A stretch of 43,864 nt of DNA from JAGOTP01 sp964415465 (GCA_964415465.1 CAYQAL010000004.1:1-43864), one strand, 5' to 3'. Positions 22,360 to 31,678 are shown, counted from the first letter of the stretch. The notes: generated by a model from the sequence alone, not told the origin. Translations and numbers: made by a program.

Positions 22360-24312
22360 TTAAAATCGACCTCCTCGCTCATTCTTTAGGCGATTCCACA
22401 CGGAAAGCATCTGCTTAGCCACTAGAACCGCGACACTTGAACCCTCACCACCCTCCTCCAATAAAACCGTCACGACGACTTCTGGCTGCTCATAGGGAGC
22501 AAAACTCGTGAACCAGGCATGGGTATTCGCCTGACTACTCCACTGTGCGGTTCCCGTCTTTCCAGCCGATGAAAAGGGCAACGTCGAGAGTGAGCGTCCA
22601 GATCCGTACACGACGCCATCACGCATCCCTTCGCGCACAACAGCGTAGACTTCGCTCGGCGCTCCAATCTGAGTGGTTGTCGCGAACAGCGCCGCTGCGC
22701 TCGTTCCAGAGGCCGATGAGAATAGATGCGGAACGACTTTTCTTCCTCCATTCGCAATCTCTGCCGTGTACAGCGCTACCTGGAGTGGCGTCACCAAGAG
22801 ATCTCCTTGGCCAATCGACAGGTTGTAGGTGTCACCCACGTACCATTGCTCCTTGCGGTTCTCTCGCTTCCAGGCGGGATCAGGGACGTTTCCCGCGACT
22901 TCGGCTGGCAGGTCGATACCTGTGCGAGAACCTAACCCGAACCTGCGCATCCACTGACTGATACGGTCAACCCCTAAGCCCTGAAAACTGCCATACCCAC
23001 CTCCAATGTAGTAGTAGAAGGTGTTGACCGACCACGCAATCGCACTCCTTACATTCGTCGTCCCATGACCACCGGCTTTCCAGTCTGGGAAGAACCATTG
23101 ACCGACTCGAATGCCTCCATTCGATAAGACGGTTGTATTTGGGTTGATTACACCTTCAGCTAAAGCCGCAACGGACATAACAACCTTCACAGTTGAACCC
23201 GATGGATAGGCGCCGGAAATCGCTCTGAAAAACAAGGGGCGATCTGGATCGGTCGCTAAGCGCTGGTAGACCGTAGAGGAAACACTGCCCGCGAAATGGT
23301 TGTTATCGAACGCTGGGAGGGATACCAGAGCCAAAATCGAGCCGTCGCGCGGATCCATTGCAATGGCTGCGCCGCGTTTCGTTTTTGCGAGCTCCATGCC
23401 AGCAAGGAGAGCCTTTTCTGTTTCCGCCTGAAGGGCGAGATCAAGCGAAAGAGTGAGATCATCTCCATTACGGGCTGGAGTCTCCCCTACGAAGGCACTG
23501 GCACGTCCACGAGCATCAACCTCATCCATACGTTCACCGAGCGCGCCACGTAAACGCTCTTCGTACCAACGTTCAATCCCTGTCTTTCCGATTTCGTCAG
23601 CATGGCGGTAGCCTTTATTTGCTCGTGTCTCGTATTCCTCAGGCGAGAGTCGTCCAACATAGCCGAGAACATGAGACAAGCTCTGTACCACCGTAGATTG
23701 CGGATAGTGACGAACTGGGTGCACTTCTAAGCGAAAACCTGGGAGATGTGGCAAGGCCGTCGCAAAACGCATGGCTTGCGCATATGGGACCGAATCGACC
23801 ACGATCACCGTTTCATCTTGAGCGGTACCAGTGGCTGAGGCAAAGCCAACTAACGTCGCATAGGGAACACCCAAGATACGACCCGCTTCCCCTAACGCTC
23901 TTTCACGATCGATTGAGTCTCGACTTGCCTCACGCGGCAAGAACGTAACTTGAAAGCGTGAAGCGTTCTCGGCCAAGATCATCCCCTGTCGATCACGGAT
24001 GATACCTCGCAAGGGCCAGAGTGGCGTTGAACGAAGCCGGTTTCGCTCTGCAAGCGAAGCGTAGTTCTCCGCCTGACCGACCTGCATCCAAAGCGCTCGT
24101 CCTAATAACGTAACAACCGAGAGAACGACAACTGCCAGAGCTAGAAAGAAGCGTTTTTTTGAAAAAGACGAAGTAAGATACAACGGTCGCTGCTTGGCCT
24201 GGTTCCAATCACGCTCGAATAACAATTCATGCCGCACGTCTTCCTCCGTGCGGTTCTGCATGCGCAAATTTCCGGTCTCGGTGATGTCAGAAAAGTAGCG
24301 ACGTGCATCCAT
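22360..24312 (-). CDS. mrdA: Penicillin-binding protein 2 (elongasome transpeptidase)
   Basis: Class B penicillin-binding protein, 650 residues, the DD-transpeptidase of the rod complex. A cytoplasmic N-terminus of about 45 residues is followed by one membrane segment (FFLALAVVVLSVVTLLGRAL). Then come the dimerisation domain (LRSTPLWPLRGIIRDRQG...) and the transpeptidase domain with active-site Ser in SGAYPSGSTVK (SxxK), the SVN motif in IAWSVNTFYYYIG, and KTG in SSAGKTGTAQW. All three catalytic motifs are intact. Start ATG 24312 lies 4 nt after the mreD stop; an earlier start would overlap mreD. It is the last gene of the mre operon. Confidence 0.94.
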   Translation of the reverse strand: MDARRYFSDITETGNLRMQNRTEEDVRHELLFERDWNQAKQRPLYLTSSFSKKRFFLALAVVVLSVVTLLGRALWMQVGQAENYASLAERNRLRSTPLWPLRGIIRDRQGMILAENASRFQVTFLPREASRDSIDRERALGEAGRILGVPYATLVGFASATGTAQDETVIVVDSVPYAQAMRFATALPHLPGFRLEVHPVRHYPQSTVVQSLSHVLGYVGRLSPEEYETRANKGYRHADEIGKTGIERWYEERLRGALGERMDEVDARGRASAFVGETPARNGDDLTLSLDLALQAETEKALLAGMELAKTKRGAAIAMDPRDGSILALVSLPAFDNNHFAGSVSSTVYQRLATDPDRPLFFRAISGAYPSGSTVKVVMSVAALAEGVINPNTTVLSNGGIRVGQWFFPDWKAGGHGTTNVRSAIAWSVNTFYYYIGGGYGSFQGLGVDRISQWMRRFGLGSRTGIDLPAEVAGNVPDPAWKRENRKEQWYVGDTYNLSIGQGDLLVTPLQVALYTAEIANGGRKVVPHLFSSASGTSAAALFATTTQIGAPSEVYAVVREGMRDGVVYGSGRSLSTLPFSSAGKTGTAQWSSQANTHAWFTSFAPYEQPEVVVTVLLEEGGEGSSVAVLVAKQMLSVWNRLKNERGGRF

Positions 24313-24316
24313 AGGC

Positions 24317-24826
24317 TTAACGAGCGATTTGAACCCGCTTTGCTCCCAGGAGCGGTCGGGCAACTAAGCGGAACGCGATCAATAAGAGAATTGCATCGCA
24401 CACAGTGGTAATGAGGAGGAAGAGTGGACTTGAAAGAACGGCTTTCTCAGCAGGCCACACCGCTACACCTGCTCCGAACCCATAGACCGCGAGAGCAATC
24501 AGAATGCGTGAGATAAGCACTAAAATCAGTGCACTATAAAACGATCGACTCGCCAACACGAAGCGTATCGCTAAACCGATCAAACAGGAAAGCCCTAGGA
24601 GCACAAAAAAGGCAATCGGATGCGGAAAGGGTTGGAACACGTCGAGCAATAATCCGCCGACGAGTATGAGCGGGATCACTAAGCGGAGCGGACCCAACAT
24701 GAGCGAGGCGACCAAAAACGGTATGTATGGCTCAATCGGAAATAACCCAGGCACGAAAGGTCGGACGCCTAGACACCAAACCAAGGCGAAGAGCCACACG
24801 ATGATCCACGCAACATACCGAATCAT
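24317..24826 (-). CDS. mreD: Rod shape-determining protein MreD
   Basis: A 169-residue integral membrane protein with about five hydrophobic helices: RYVAWIIVWLFALVWCL, IPFLVASLMLGPLRLVIPLILVGGLLLDV, IAFFVLLGLSCLIGLAIRFVL, FYSALILVLISRILIALAVYGFGAG and LFLLITTVCDAILLLIAFRLV. Sequence similarity to MreD is weak, as usual for the family. Its place between mreC (3-nt gap) and mrdA (4-nt gap), together with size and topology, makes the assignment firm. It links the MreB filament to the periplasmic wall-synthesis complex. Confidence 0.85.
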   Translation of the reverse strand: MIRYVAWIIVWLFALVWCLGVRPFVPGLFPIEPYIPFLVASLMLGPLRLVIPLILVGGLLLDVFQPFPHPIAFFVLLGLSCLIGLAIRFVLASRSFYSALILVLISRILIALAVYGFGAGVAVWPAEKAVLSSPLFLLITTVCDAILLLIAFRLVARPLLGAKRVQIAR

Positions 24827-24829
24827 AGC

Positions 24830-25618
24830 TTAACGCGTTAAGGCGCTCGGTCGAAGAACCGACAAGAACGACAGGCGCTCAATACGGATGGTGGGATCGA
24901 CCGATGCTTGATAAAAAGGATCTTTCGCTGAGCGCGTCACCGAGTTCACTACGCCAATCGCTAAACGTGGCGGAACCTTCTCTTCGGTACCTGCCGTAAG
25001 CAAGAGGTCATCAGCCACGACATCTACCGATGATGGAATATAGGTCAGCAAGGTAGCCCCATTTCCGCGACCTTCTAGCACGCCTATCAGCTGGCCGTCT
25101 TTCGCCGAAGCCACCGCGATACGGCTATCCACGTCTGTGAGAAGCTCAACCGTAGACACGCGCGAACCAGCTTCCACGATTTTTCCAACCAAGAGGCCAT
25201 TTTCTGTAATCACGGCTTGGCCTTCTTCGATCGCATCGTTTGTTCCTCGATCGATCAGAAGACGGGCATGAATATGATCGATTCGACGACCAATCACACG
25301 TGCACCCACGTGATCATACCCAGACTCAGCCAAGAAGGAGGCCTGAGCACGTAGCAACCGATTTTCCTGCTCGAGCGCGGAAAGGCGAGCCGCATCGACA
25401 ATACGCGTCTGTAAGCGCTCTTCGCACTGTTCGATCGACCCATCGTTTGGCAAAGCAATCGCTCGACCCGCGTGATCAATCCGCTCAGACCAAAGAGAGA
25501 ACCGCGCGACAACTGGCAAGAACGTTCGTTCCGTTAATCGCCCAAGTGGACCACGCACGATAAACAAACCAACGAGCAGCGTGAGAATGACCCCTCCCTT
25601 GATCATCCAGGGGCGCAT
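24830..25618 (-). CDS. mreC: Rod shape-determining protein MreC
   Basis: A 262-residue bitopic protein. A membrane segment at about residues 8-22 (GVILTLLVGLFIVRG) is followed by a coiled-coil helix containing ARLSALEQENRLLRAQASFL and the double beta-barrel periplasmic domain. Visible barrel motifs are GARVIGRRIDHIHARLLIDRGTNDAIEEGQAVI, then NGLLVGKIVEAGSRVSTVELLTDVDSRIAV and ARGNG-like GRGNGATLLTYIP. This is the standard MreC order. It scaffolds PBP2 and MreD with MreB. It starts 3 nt after mreB. Confidence 0.94.
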   Translation of the reverse strand: MRPWMIKGGVILTLLVGLFIVRGPLGRLTERTFLPVVARFSLWSERIDHAGRAIALPNDGSIEQCEERLQTRIVDAARLSALEQENRLLRAQASFLAESGYDHVGARVIGRRIDHIHARLLIDRGTNDAIEEGQAVITENGLLVGKIVEAGSRVSTVELLTDVDSRIAVASAKDGQLIGVLEGRGNGATLLTYIPSSVDVVADDLLLTAGTEEKVPPRLAIGVVNSVTRSAKDPFYQASVDPTIRIERLSFLSVLRPSALTR

Positions 25619-25621
25619 ACC

Positions 25622-26674
25622 TTAGCGAATCCCGGCATCTGTTGCTGGGAAAGCGACATCTGCCATTAAGTCCGGTCGTTCAAGCAGCATACCCGCTCCA
25701 CGCACGGCGCTGGTCATTGGGTCGTCAGCGACTCGCACCGGCAGACCCGTCCACTTTCCAATCGCCTGATCGAGACCACGTAACAACGCTCCACCACCAG
25801 TGAGCACGATCCCCTTTTGCTGGATATCTGCCACCAGCTCAGGCGGCGTGATTTCAAGAATCGATTTAATCTGTTCAATGATGGCTTTGACGGATCGTCC
25901 GAGCGCCTCACGAATCTGACCATCATTCACAATGATCTCGCGCGGCAAGCCACTCAAAAGATCGCGTCCACGCATTGCCATTTCGAGCGGCTCCTCCAGC
26001 TCTATCGCTGAACCAATCCCAATTTTCAATTCTTCGGCGATTCGTTCACCCAACATAATACTAAACACGTCACGCGCATATTGGACAATATTCTTGTTCA
26101 ACTCATCACCCGCGATCGGAATGCTCTTCGATGTGACGACACCCCGCAATGAGATGACAGCGATCTCGGTGTTTCCTCCTCCAATATTTACGATCATGTT
26201 CCCCGTTGGCTCCGAGATATCGATCCCCGCGCCAACCGCTGCCGCAATCGGTTCTTCAACCAAGCGGACAGAACGCGCGCCAGCAGCGAGCGAGGCGTCT
26301 CCTACCGCTTTTCGTTCGACTTCGGTGACTTCAAGCGGAACACAGACCAGGACATTTGGACGAGGGATAATAAACGAACCTTCAGCGTGCACGCGATCAA
26401 AGAAGTAGCGCAGCATTTTTTCCGCAACCTCAAAGTCGGCAATGATTCCTCGCTGCAACGGACGCGTGACCGTAATGTGCGGAGGCGTCTTTCCAATCAT
26501 CGAACGTGCTTGCTCCCCAACCGCAATCACCTGCCCCGTACGACGGTTAATGGCGACCACCGAGGACTCCTGGACCACAATTCCCTTTCCGCGCTGGAAA
26601 AGGAGCGTATTGGATGTCCCAAGATCGATTCCAAGATCTTTGGTAAACGCAGAAAAGAGACCGGGCAGACGCAT
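25622..26674 (-). CDS. mreB: Rod shape-determining protein MreB
   Basis: Bacterial actin, 350 residues. Phosphate-1 motif is DLGIDLGTSNTLLF near residue 13, connector and phosphate-2 are MIVNIGGGNTEIAVISL, and the adenosine motif is GIVLTGGGALLRGLDQ. An N-terminal region with basic and hydrophobic residues (RLPGLFSAF) could contact the membrane. Start ATG 26674 is set by this N-terminus; an upstream ATG at 26716 adds 14 unrelated residues overlapping the preceding gene region. It patterns wall synthesis for rod shape. It is followed within 3 nt by mreC, and the transcript probably comes from the helicase promoter at 30401. Confidence 0.96.
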   Translation of the reverse strand: MRLPGLFSAFTKDLGIDLGTSNTLLFQRGKGIVVQESSVVAINRRTGQVIAVGEQARSMIGKTPPHITVTRPLQRGIIADFEVAEKMLRYFFDRVHAEGSFIIPRPNVLVCVPLEVTEVERKAVGDASLAAGARSVRLVEEPIAAAVGAGIDISEPTGNMIVNIGGGNTEIAVISLRGVVTSKSIPIAGDELNKNIVQYARDVFSIMLGERIAEELKIGIGSAIELEEPLEMAMRGRDLLSGLPREIIVNDGQIREALGRSVKAIIEQIKSILEITPPELVADIQQKGIVLTGGGALLRGLDQAIGKWTGLPVRVADDPMTSAVRGAGMLLERPDLMADVAFPATDAGIR

Positions 26675-26719
26675 AGAACTGGCATCAGCATGCCATCTCT
26701 GAGAAGCCAACGTCAAAGG

Positions 26720-27109
26720 TTAGACGCGCCGGCCTTGGTTTACAAAGACAAAGACCCCCTCTACACCTAATAAAACCAGCAAACACACGAAAAACGTGAT
26801 GAACGAAAAGTGGTCAATGGAAGCCAAGAGCAGTGGAACAATCGTTCCGAGTGAGAGCAAAATTGAACGGCGGAACCAGCCGCGCACATGGCGAGGCAAT
26901 ACGGGTGAATCTTTGGCAAGAATCCGATGCGCTAAAGCACCCAACAAAAAGAACCCTCCCACACAGACCATGCTAAGCGAGACATAAAAAGAGACAGGAC
27001 CAATCCACCCGCTTGTAAACGGATCGATTTTCAATACCACATAGACCCAGGCACCAAGACCCAGAATCGTCGCTATCGCCATGAGAAGAAGGAACCGCAC
27101 GTAGGGCAT
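26720..27109 (-). CDS. Four-helix integral membrane protein of unknown function
   Basis: A 129-residue membrane protein with four predicted spans: FLLLMAIATILGLGAWVYVVL, VSFYVSLSMVCVGGFFLLGALA, ILLSLGTIVPLLLASI and FSFITFFVCLLVLLGVEGVFVFV. A basic loop (HRILAKDSPVLPRHVRGWFRR) lies between helices 2 and 3, likely cytoplasmic. I recognise no family. It is co-directional with small gaps: 14 nt after the DUF721 gene and 45 nt before mreB. That puts it in the same operon and suggests, without proof, an envelope role. Confidence 0.8.
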   Translation of the reverse strand: MPYVRFLLLMAIATILGLGAWVYVVLKIDPFTSGWIGPVSFYVSLSMVCVGGFFLLGALAHRILAKDSPVLPRHVRGWFRRSILLSLGTIVPLLLASIDHFSFITFFVCLLVLLGVEGVFVFVNQGRRV

Positions 27110-27123
27110 GGCAGCATGATACC

Positions 27124-27414
27124 CTATTCCGTCATCTTTGTGACGCGTTTTGCCCCCAGGGCTCGGTTCAACTCATTCATAAAGCGTACCTCCCAGGCTT
27201 TTAGCTCTTGCTTTGCAGCTGGTGCGTGGGCGCGGATTTTGATCGCCCCTTCTTTGTAGGAGATCCATTCTATGTACTGCGCTTTTTCTGGTCCCCAAAA
27301 CCGTTCAAGAATTTCTTTCGCGAGGGCAAGCACACGAACGCTCGAAACCTGCTCTTCGATACCGGCTTGGCGGATCGCTCCCGGAATGAGCCGGCGGATT
27401 GGTTGGAAAGCCAT
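27124..27414 (-). CDS. DUF721/DciA-like small protein
   Basis: A 96-residue protein resembling the DUF721/DciA N-terminal-type domain: an initial PIRRLIPGAIRQAGIEEQV helix, VLALAKEILERFWGPE, then the strand-rich GAIKIRAHAPAAKQELKAWE and a closing LNRALGAKRV. In many bacteria DciA loads the replicative helicase, and members of the family often contain this fold alone. The conserved W and the basic KRV end fit. It lies 3 nt after the helicase-nuclease gene and 14 nt before a membrane-protein gene. Family is fairly sure, role is inferred. Confidence 0.75.
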   Translation of the reverse strand: MAFQPIRRLIPGAIRQAGIEEQVSSVRVLALAKEILERFWGPEKAQYIEWISYKEGAIKIRAHAPAAKQELKAWEVRFMNELNRALGAKRVTKMTE

Positions 27415-27417
27415 AGC

Positions 27418-30393
27418 TTACGACAGTTTACGGAAGGTACAGACCTGGCGGAAGTCGCAATATTTACAGACAAACGGCTCAGGCGTGGCTTCAAACTTCG
27501 AGGTCAGGATCGCATCCATACGCTCGGCCATCTTGGTTAAGAACTGCTCTTTCTTCGCCTCTTCCAACAGATCCACCTCCAACTCCTGACGATCTAGCAC
27601 ATACACATACTTCAGACTAGCAACCGTAAAGCCACGGCCTTCTAAAGCAAGCTGATACAGGTAGAGCTGCTCTTTATCTTCTGATTCCAGCCTCTCCTTC
27701 GCCTCTCCTGTTTTATAGTCGTAGATCGTCACCGTACCATCTGAGTTTCGATCGACACGGTCAATCTTGCCCTTAATTGAATGGCCGCCAATCTGGAGAA
27801 TGAACTCCTTTTCGAGCTCCAAGGGCTGTGGCGGATGCGCCGCCCAACTTTCCATTGAGCGCGTGACAGCAACCTTGCCTTTTGCTTTGTAATCATCGTG
27901 CATGGTCCGATCTGGATACCATTCATCAATCCAGGTGTCTTCGTAGATCTCGAGCGCCTCTTCGAGCGTTACGGCCCAACTTCCAGCCGTAACACCTGCG
28001 ACTGGCGTATCAAACAGAGACGCTTGCGTTGCAGCTGTACGAGCTTGGTGTAGCTGAAAGACCTTTTGAAACGTCAGGTGAATCGATTGTCCAAAACTAC
28101 GCTGGTAGGAGCCAAGTGTTGGAATGCGATACACGTGAGAAAACTTGTACTGCAATGGACATTTTCGGAAGGCGGCCAACTGCGTAAAGCTAAAGCGACG
28201 CTTCAGGGGGTAAAGCGCTAGATCTTTCACCAACTCTTCATGGGTATCAGAACGCGATGTCAGGAGTTCAACCACCTCTTGTTGGGCTAAGGCTTCTTTC
28301 GGTGGTGGCGTAAGGTCCATTTCTGCCAAGAAAGAAGAAGGTTTTTTGTCACGTGTTCCCCCATATTCGTACGATCCTGTCAAAAACAAACGCTCTTTGG
28401 CACGGGTAAGCGCGACATAGAACAAGCGGCGCTCTTCTTCGATATGCGCATTCCCTTCTGGTAACCGTTCTTGAACAAGTCCGTCTGGAAGTGGAATCGC
28501 TTCGCTGCGGGCTCGCGTCGGAAAGCGCTGATCGACCATCGACACGACGAAGACAAAACGGTACTCCAAACCTTTTGCCGCATGAACCGTGAGAATCTTC
28601 ACCATGTCAGGCCCTTCCGCTTCTGGATCGCTCTCGAGCGCCCCCTCTTCCCCGCTCTCGATCTCCATTTTGTACTCCTCGAGAAAGCCGTGGAGGGTTG
28701 GAGCATGCGTAATCTGTTCGTAACGTCGCAGGCGATCGGCAAAGCCAGACACATGACGAAGCGCCTCTACACGATCTCGTTCGGTAAGACGTAGCACGCA
28801 GGCCAAGAAGCCCGTTTTCTCAAGGAGCGCCTGAAACACCTGGAACGGCAACGCACGACGAGCCAGTTCGGCCAGTCCTTCGATATCCTCATATATTCGC
28901 TGTAGCACCTTTCGGCCACTTGGGCTCAAGAACACCGTTTTTTCAGATGAAGCCGCTTCACGCACAACGCTCCAGAGCGGATACCCCTTCCGATTGGCAT
29001 AGGCCAAAAGCTCAGCCACATCAGAAGCGCCCAGCCCGTAACACTCCATCGTCAGCACACGCCAGACAATCGCTGAATCAGTGCGCGTATCAAGCAAGGT
29101 AAGAAGCGACACGAGATCGATCACCGTTGGCTTAGCGTAGAGGCCGCGTAACGCCATAAATTGAAACGGCACGCGAGCTCGCTCCATCGCGCGCACAAAG
29201 GCTTCAGCTCCATCATTAGAACGCACGAGCACCGCAAAATCATTCCAGGTGGCCGATGGATCAGTGCGTTTAATACGCTCGATCTGCTCAACCACCCTGT
29301 CCGCTTCCTGTTCAACGGTGCGCGTCCAAAGAAGCTCAACTGTTCCGGAACCACCTTCCCCCATCTCAGCCTGCAGTCGCTTACTCAGCCCCGTATCTGC
29401 GAGCTTCACCTCCAAACGGTTTGGATTGTTCTTTTCAATTGAACGATACGCTAAATCCAGAATCTCTTTCTTGGAGCGATAGTTCTTGGTAAGCGCCACC
29501 GTCGTCGCTTCAGGAAAATCATCGCGGAACTGCAGGATGTTCGCCAAAGACGCCCCACGAAACTTATAAATAGCCTGGTCATCGTCTCCTACCACCGTGA
29601 GGTTCTTCTGGGTTCCAGCGAGGAGCTTCACAAGCTCATATTGCGCCCAGTTCGTATCCTGAAACTCATCGACCAAAATGTATTTGAACTGCGCACGGTA
29701 CTTCTCAAGCAGCAGCGGACGTTCACGGAAGAGGCGGAGCGTTTCCAAAATCAAATCACCAAAATCCAAACACCCCTCGGCACGCATGATCTGGGTGTAA
29801 ACAGCGTACAGCGCTGCGAGCTCTTCCAAACGCTCACGTTCCTCGACTTGCCCTTCTGCTTGGACTGGAAATTCTACCGTCTTCGCAAATTCGGCATAGC
29901 GATCGGCTGTAACACCCTCATCCTTGGCGCGTGAGATGTGCTGGACCAAGGCGCGCAGAAACTTCGTTGGATTTCCTAACGGTCGATAGGCCTTCAGCGG
30001 TAACTCCGACAAATGACGACGGAGCAACAACCAACAATCGGTCGGCGTGAGAAGTCGAAACGGCGTTGAAAGCCCAATCTCAAGCGCATGGTTTTCTAAC
30101 ATACGCTGACAGAAGCCGTGAAACGTGGAGATCCAAAAGTCGTACGCTCCTACCGGCATGAGCTTCAACACACGATCTTCCATCTCCCCTGCTGCTTTAT
30201 CCGTAAATGTTAGAGCCAAAATCGAATCGGTCGTCACCTTCGCTTCTTGTAGTAGCGCCTGATAGCGACGCGTAAGCACCGTCGTTTTCCCTGTTCCTGC
30301 CCCTGCCACGATCAACAACGGCCCTGCACCATGCGTCACGGCTTGTTTCTGGGCTTCGTTGAGGCCTTGTAGGAGATGTTCAGGAACAGACAT
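27418..30393 (-). CDS. UvrD/PcrA-type helicase with C-terminal RecB-like nuclease
   Basis: A 991-residue superfamily 1A DNA helicase fused to a PD-(D/E)XK nuclease. N-terminal Q-motif (LNEAQKQAV), Walker A GAGTGKTT at residues 31-38, Walker B VDEFQDTN, motif III VVGDDDQAIYKFRGA, motif IV KNYRS, motif V VKILTVHAAKGLEYRFVFV and motif VI YVALTRAKERLFL. The last 250 residues hold the nuclease: RKCPLQYKF, then IDRVDR..TVTIYDYKTG (catalytic Asp and DxK), a QLYLYQLAL helix, and CKYCDFRQVC. The Cys spacing (one early, three at the end) is that of AddB/RecB-like nucleases with a 4Fe-4S cluster. Likely role is double-strand end processing or repair. First gene of the operon that runs on to mreBCD-mrdA. 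Start ATG 30393 is 7 nt after a -10 box. Confidence 0.93.
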   Translation of the reverse strand: MSVPEHLLQGLNEAQKQAVTHGAGPLLIVAGAGTGKTTVLTRRYQALLQEAKVTTDSILALTFTDKAAGEMEDRVLKLMPVGAYDFWISTFHGFCQRMLENHALEIGLSTPFRLLTPTDCWLLLRRHLSELPLKAYRPLGNPTKFLRALVQHISRAKDEGVTADRYAEFAKTVEFPVQAEGQVEERERLEELAALYAVYTQIMRAEGCLDFGDLILETLRLFRERPLLLEKYRAQFKYILVDEFQDTNWAQYELVKLLAGTQKNLTVVGDDDQAIYKFRGASLANILQFRDDFPEATTVALTKNYRSKKEILDLAYRSIEKNNPNRLEVKLADTGLSKRLQAEMGEGGSGTVELLWTRTVEQEADRVVEQIERIKRTDPSATWNDFAVLVRSNDGAEAFVRAMERARVPFQFMALRGLYAKPTVIDLVSLLTLLDTRTDSAIVWRVLTMECYGLGASDVAELLAYANRKGYPLWSVVREAASSEKTVFLSPSGRKVLQRIYEDIEGLAELARRALPFQVFQALLEKTGFLACVLRLTERDRVEALRHVSGFADRLRRYEQITHAPTLHGFLEEYKMEIESGEEGALESDPEAEGPDMVKILTVHAAKGLEYRFVFVVSMVDQRFPTRARSEAIPLPDGLVQERLPEGNAHIEEERRLFYVALTRAKERLFLTGSYEYGGTRDKKPSSFLAEMDLTPPPKEALAQQEVVELLTSRSDTHEELVKDLALYPLKRRFSFTQLAAFRKCPLQYKFSHVYRIPTLGSYQRSFGQSIHLTFQKVFQLHQARTAATQASLFDTPVAGVTAGSWAVTLEEALEIYEDTWIDEWYPDRTMHDDYKAKGKVAVTRSMESWAAHPPQPLELEKEFILQIGGHSIKGKIDRVDRNSDGTVTIYDYKTGEAKERLESEDKEQLYLYQLALEGRGFTVASLKYVYVLDRQELEVDLLEEAKKEQFLTKMAERMDAILTSKFEATPEPFVCKYCDFRQVCTFRKLS

Positions 30394-30400
30394 GGAGCCA

Positions 30401-30429
30401 AGTGTGCCGCTCAAACAACGAAATAGCAA
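30401..30429 (-). promoter_or_regulatory. Promoter of the helicase-mre operon, leaderless type
   Basis: On the minus strand TTGCTA (30429-30424), a 17-bp spacer, CACACT (30406-30401), then 7 nt to ATG 30393. It is one of the clearest examples of the leaderless promoter layout in this window. Confidence 0.65.
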
Positions 30430-30470
30430 TCACGAGCGTGGTGTGGGTTATAGGTCTTTTTTCGCATTCT

Positions 30471-30498
30471 AAGAATATGCCTTTTAAGGTATATTCTT
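30471..30498. repeat. AT-rich inverted repeat between tgt and the helicase gene
   Basis: AAGAATATGCCTT and AAGGTATATTCTT form a nearly perfect hairpin over 30471-30498. It lies between the end of tgt and the helicase promoter. There is no T-run on the minus strand, so it may be a weak terminator or a protein-binding palindrome. Confidence 0.5.
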
Positions 30499-30542
30499 GA
30501 AGTTTCGTTTTGAGAGCAGGTCAGCAGCCACCCCTTCGATTG

Positions 30543-31670
30543 CTAGAATCTTCCCTCTTCAATCTGCTGACGAATCTTTTTCATGAGTTCAAGGTAGAAG
30601 CGCAAGTTCATCAAGGTTGCTAAGCGCTGGCCAAGCATTTCTTCGACACGGAACAAGTGGCAGACATAGCCATACGTGTAGCGTGAAAGCTCCTGGTCGA
30701 TCGGTGTGGAATCTGGACGAAGTTCAACCAGCTTCTCATCTGAACGCTGCCATTTTTCGTTCGTGATGTGCACGACTTCGTAAAAATCTTCGCGGCTGAA
30801 ATCGTCATGGACAAAGCGATAGATGACTCCGTGACGAGCATTACGGGTCGGGAGCACGCAATCGAACATATCAACGCCACGCTTTACATAGCCGACAATC
30901 TCGTGAGGCTTAGCGCCTCCCATGAAGTAACGCGGCTTATCGAGTGGTAATTCCTGGTGCAACGCATCGAGAACCGTACAAGCTTCGGCAAATGGTTCTC
31001 CAACCGAAAGTCCTCCAATCGCATAGCCATCAAAACCGATCTCAACCAGTGTTTTGGCGCTTTCCTTACGAAGCGTGACATCCGTCCCCCCTTGGACGAT
31101 TCCAAATTGTTTAGCGCCGGGGTTAATTGACCCATCTTTTAGCGCTAGAAACGCTTCTTTCGAACGTTTTGCCCACGCTCCTGTCAGATCCAGCGCACGT
31201 CGAATCTCTTTGTCGGTTGCCGGCAATTTCGTACAGACATCCAGCACCATACAAATATCACTCCCGATGGTTCGCTGGATCTCCATACAGGTCTCTGGCG
31301 TAAGACGAAGTTTTGCCCCATCGATGTGAGACTGGAACCACACTCCATCGTCGTCGAGCTTACGAAGGCCTTCCAAGCTAAACACCTGAAAGCCTCCCGA
31401 ATCTGTGAGAATCGCTCCATTCCAATCCATGAATGTATGAAGACCGCCCATCTGCTTCATGACTTCCATCCCAGGACGGAGCCACAAGTGGTAGGTATTT
31501 GAAAGCAAAATCGGCGAAGCCAGCCGTTCAATATCAAGCGAAGAAAGCGTCTTTACCGCTCCCCGCGTCGCGATCGGCATGAAAAATGGTGTCTCGAGCG
31601 TGCCGTGAGCCGTCTGCAATCGACCGCGGCGAGCCAGCGATTTTTCTGAAGAAAATAAAAGTTCAAACAT
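30543..31670 (-). CDS. tgt: tRNA-guanine transglycosylase, lacking the zinc ligands
   Basis: Exchanges guanine-34 for a queuine precursor in tRNAs with GUN anticodons. About 375 residues, normal size. Conserved parts: RRGRLQTAHGTLETPFFMP, LSNTYHLWLRPG, the active-site LTDSGGFQVFSL, GIVQGGTD, GGLSVGEP, YFMGG and the second catalytic Asp in DMFDCVLPTRNARHG. Oddly, the C-terminal zinc site (normally CxCxxC and a His further on) is gone. The corresponding region reads IDQELSRYTYGYVCHLF, and the usual THN reads TLMN. Start ATG 31670 (FELLFSSEKS) is chosen; an ATG at 31679 overlaps the stop of the upstream gene and is also possible. It is co-transcribed with that gene. Confidence 0.92.
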   Translation of the reverse strand: MFELLFSSEKSLARRGRLQTAHGTLETPFFMPIATRGAVKTLSSLDIERLASPILLSNTYHLWLRPGMEVMKQMGGLHTFMDWNGAILTDSGGFQVFSLEGLRKLDDDGVWFQSHIDGAKLRLTPETCMEIQRTIGSDICMVLDVCTKLPATDKEIRRALDLTGAWAKRSKEAFLALKDGSINPGAKQFGIVQGGTDVTLRKESAKTLVEIGFDGYAIGGLSVGEPFAEACTVLDALHQELPLDKPRYFMGGAKPHEIVGYVKRGVDMFDCVLPTRNARHGVIYRFVHDDFSREDFYEVVHITNEKWQRSDEKLVELRPDSTPIDQELSRYTYGYVCHLFRVEEMLGQRLATLMNLRFYLELMKKIRQQIEEGRF

Positions 31671-31678
31671 AGTGTTCA

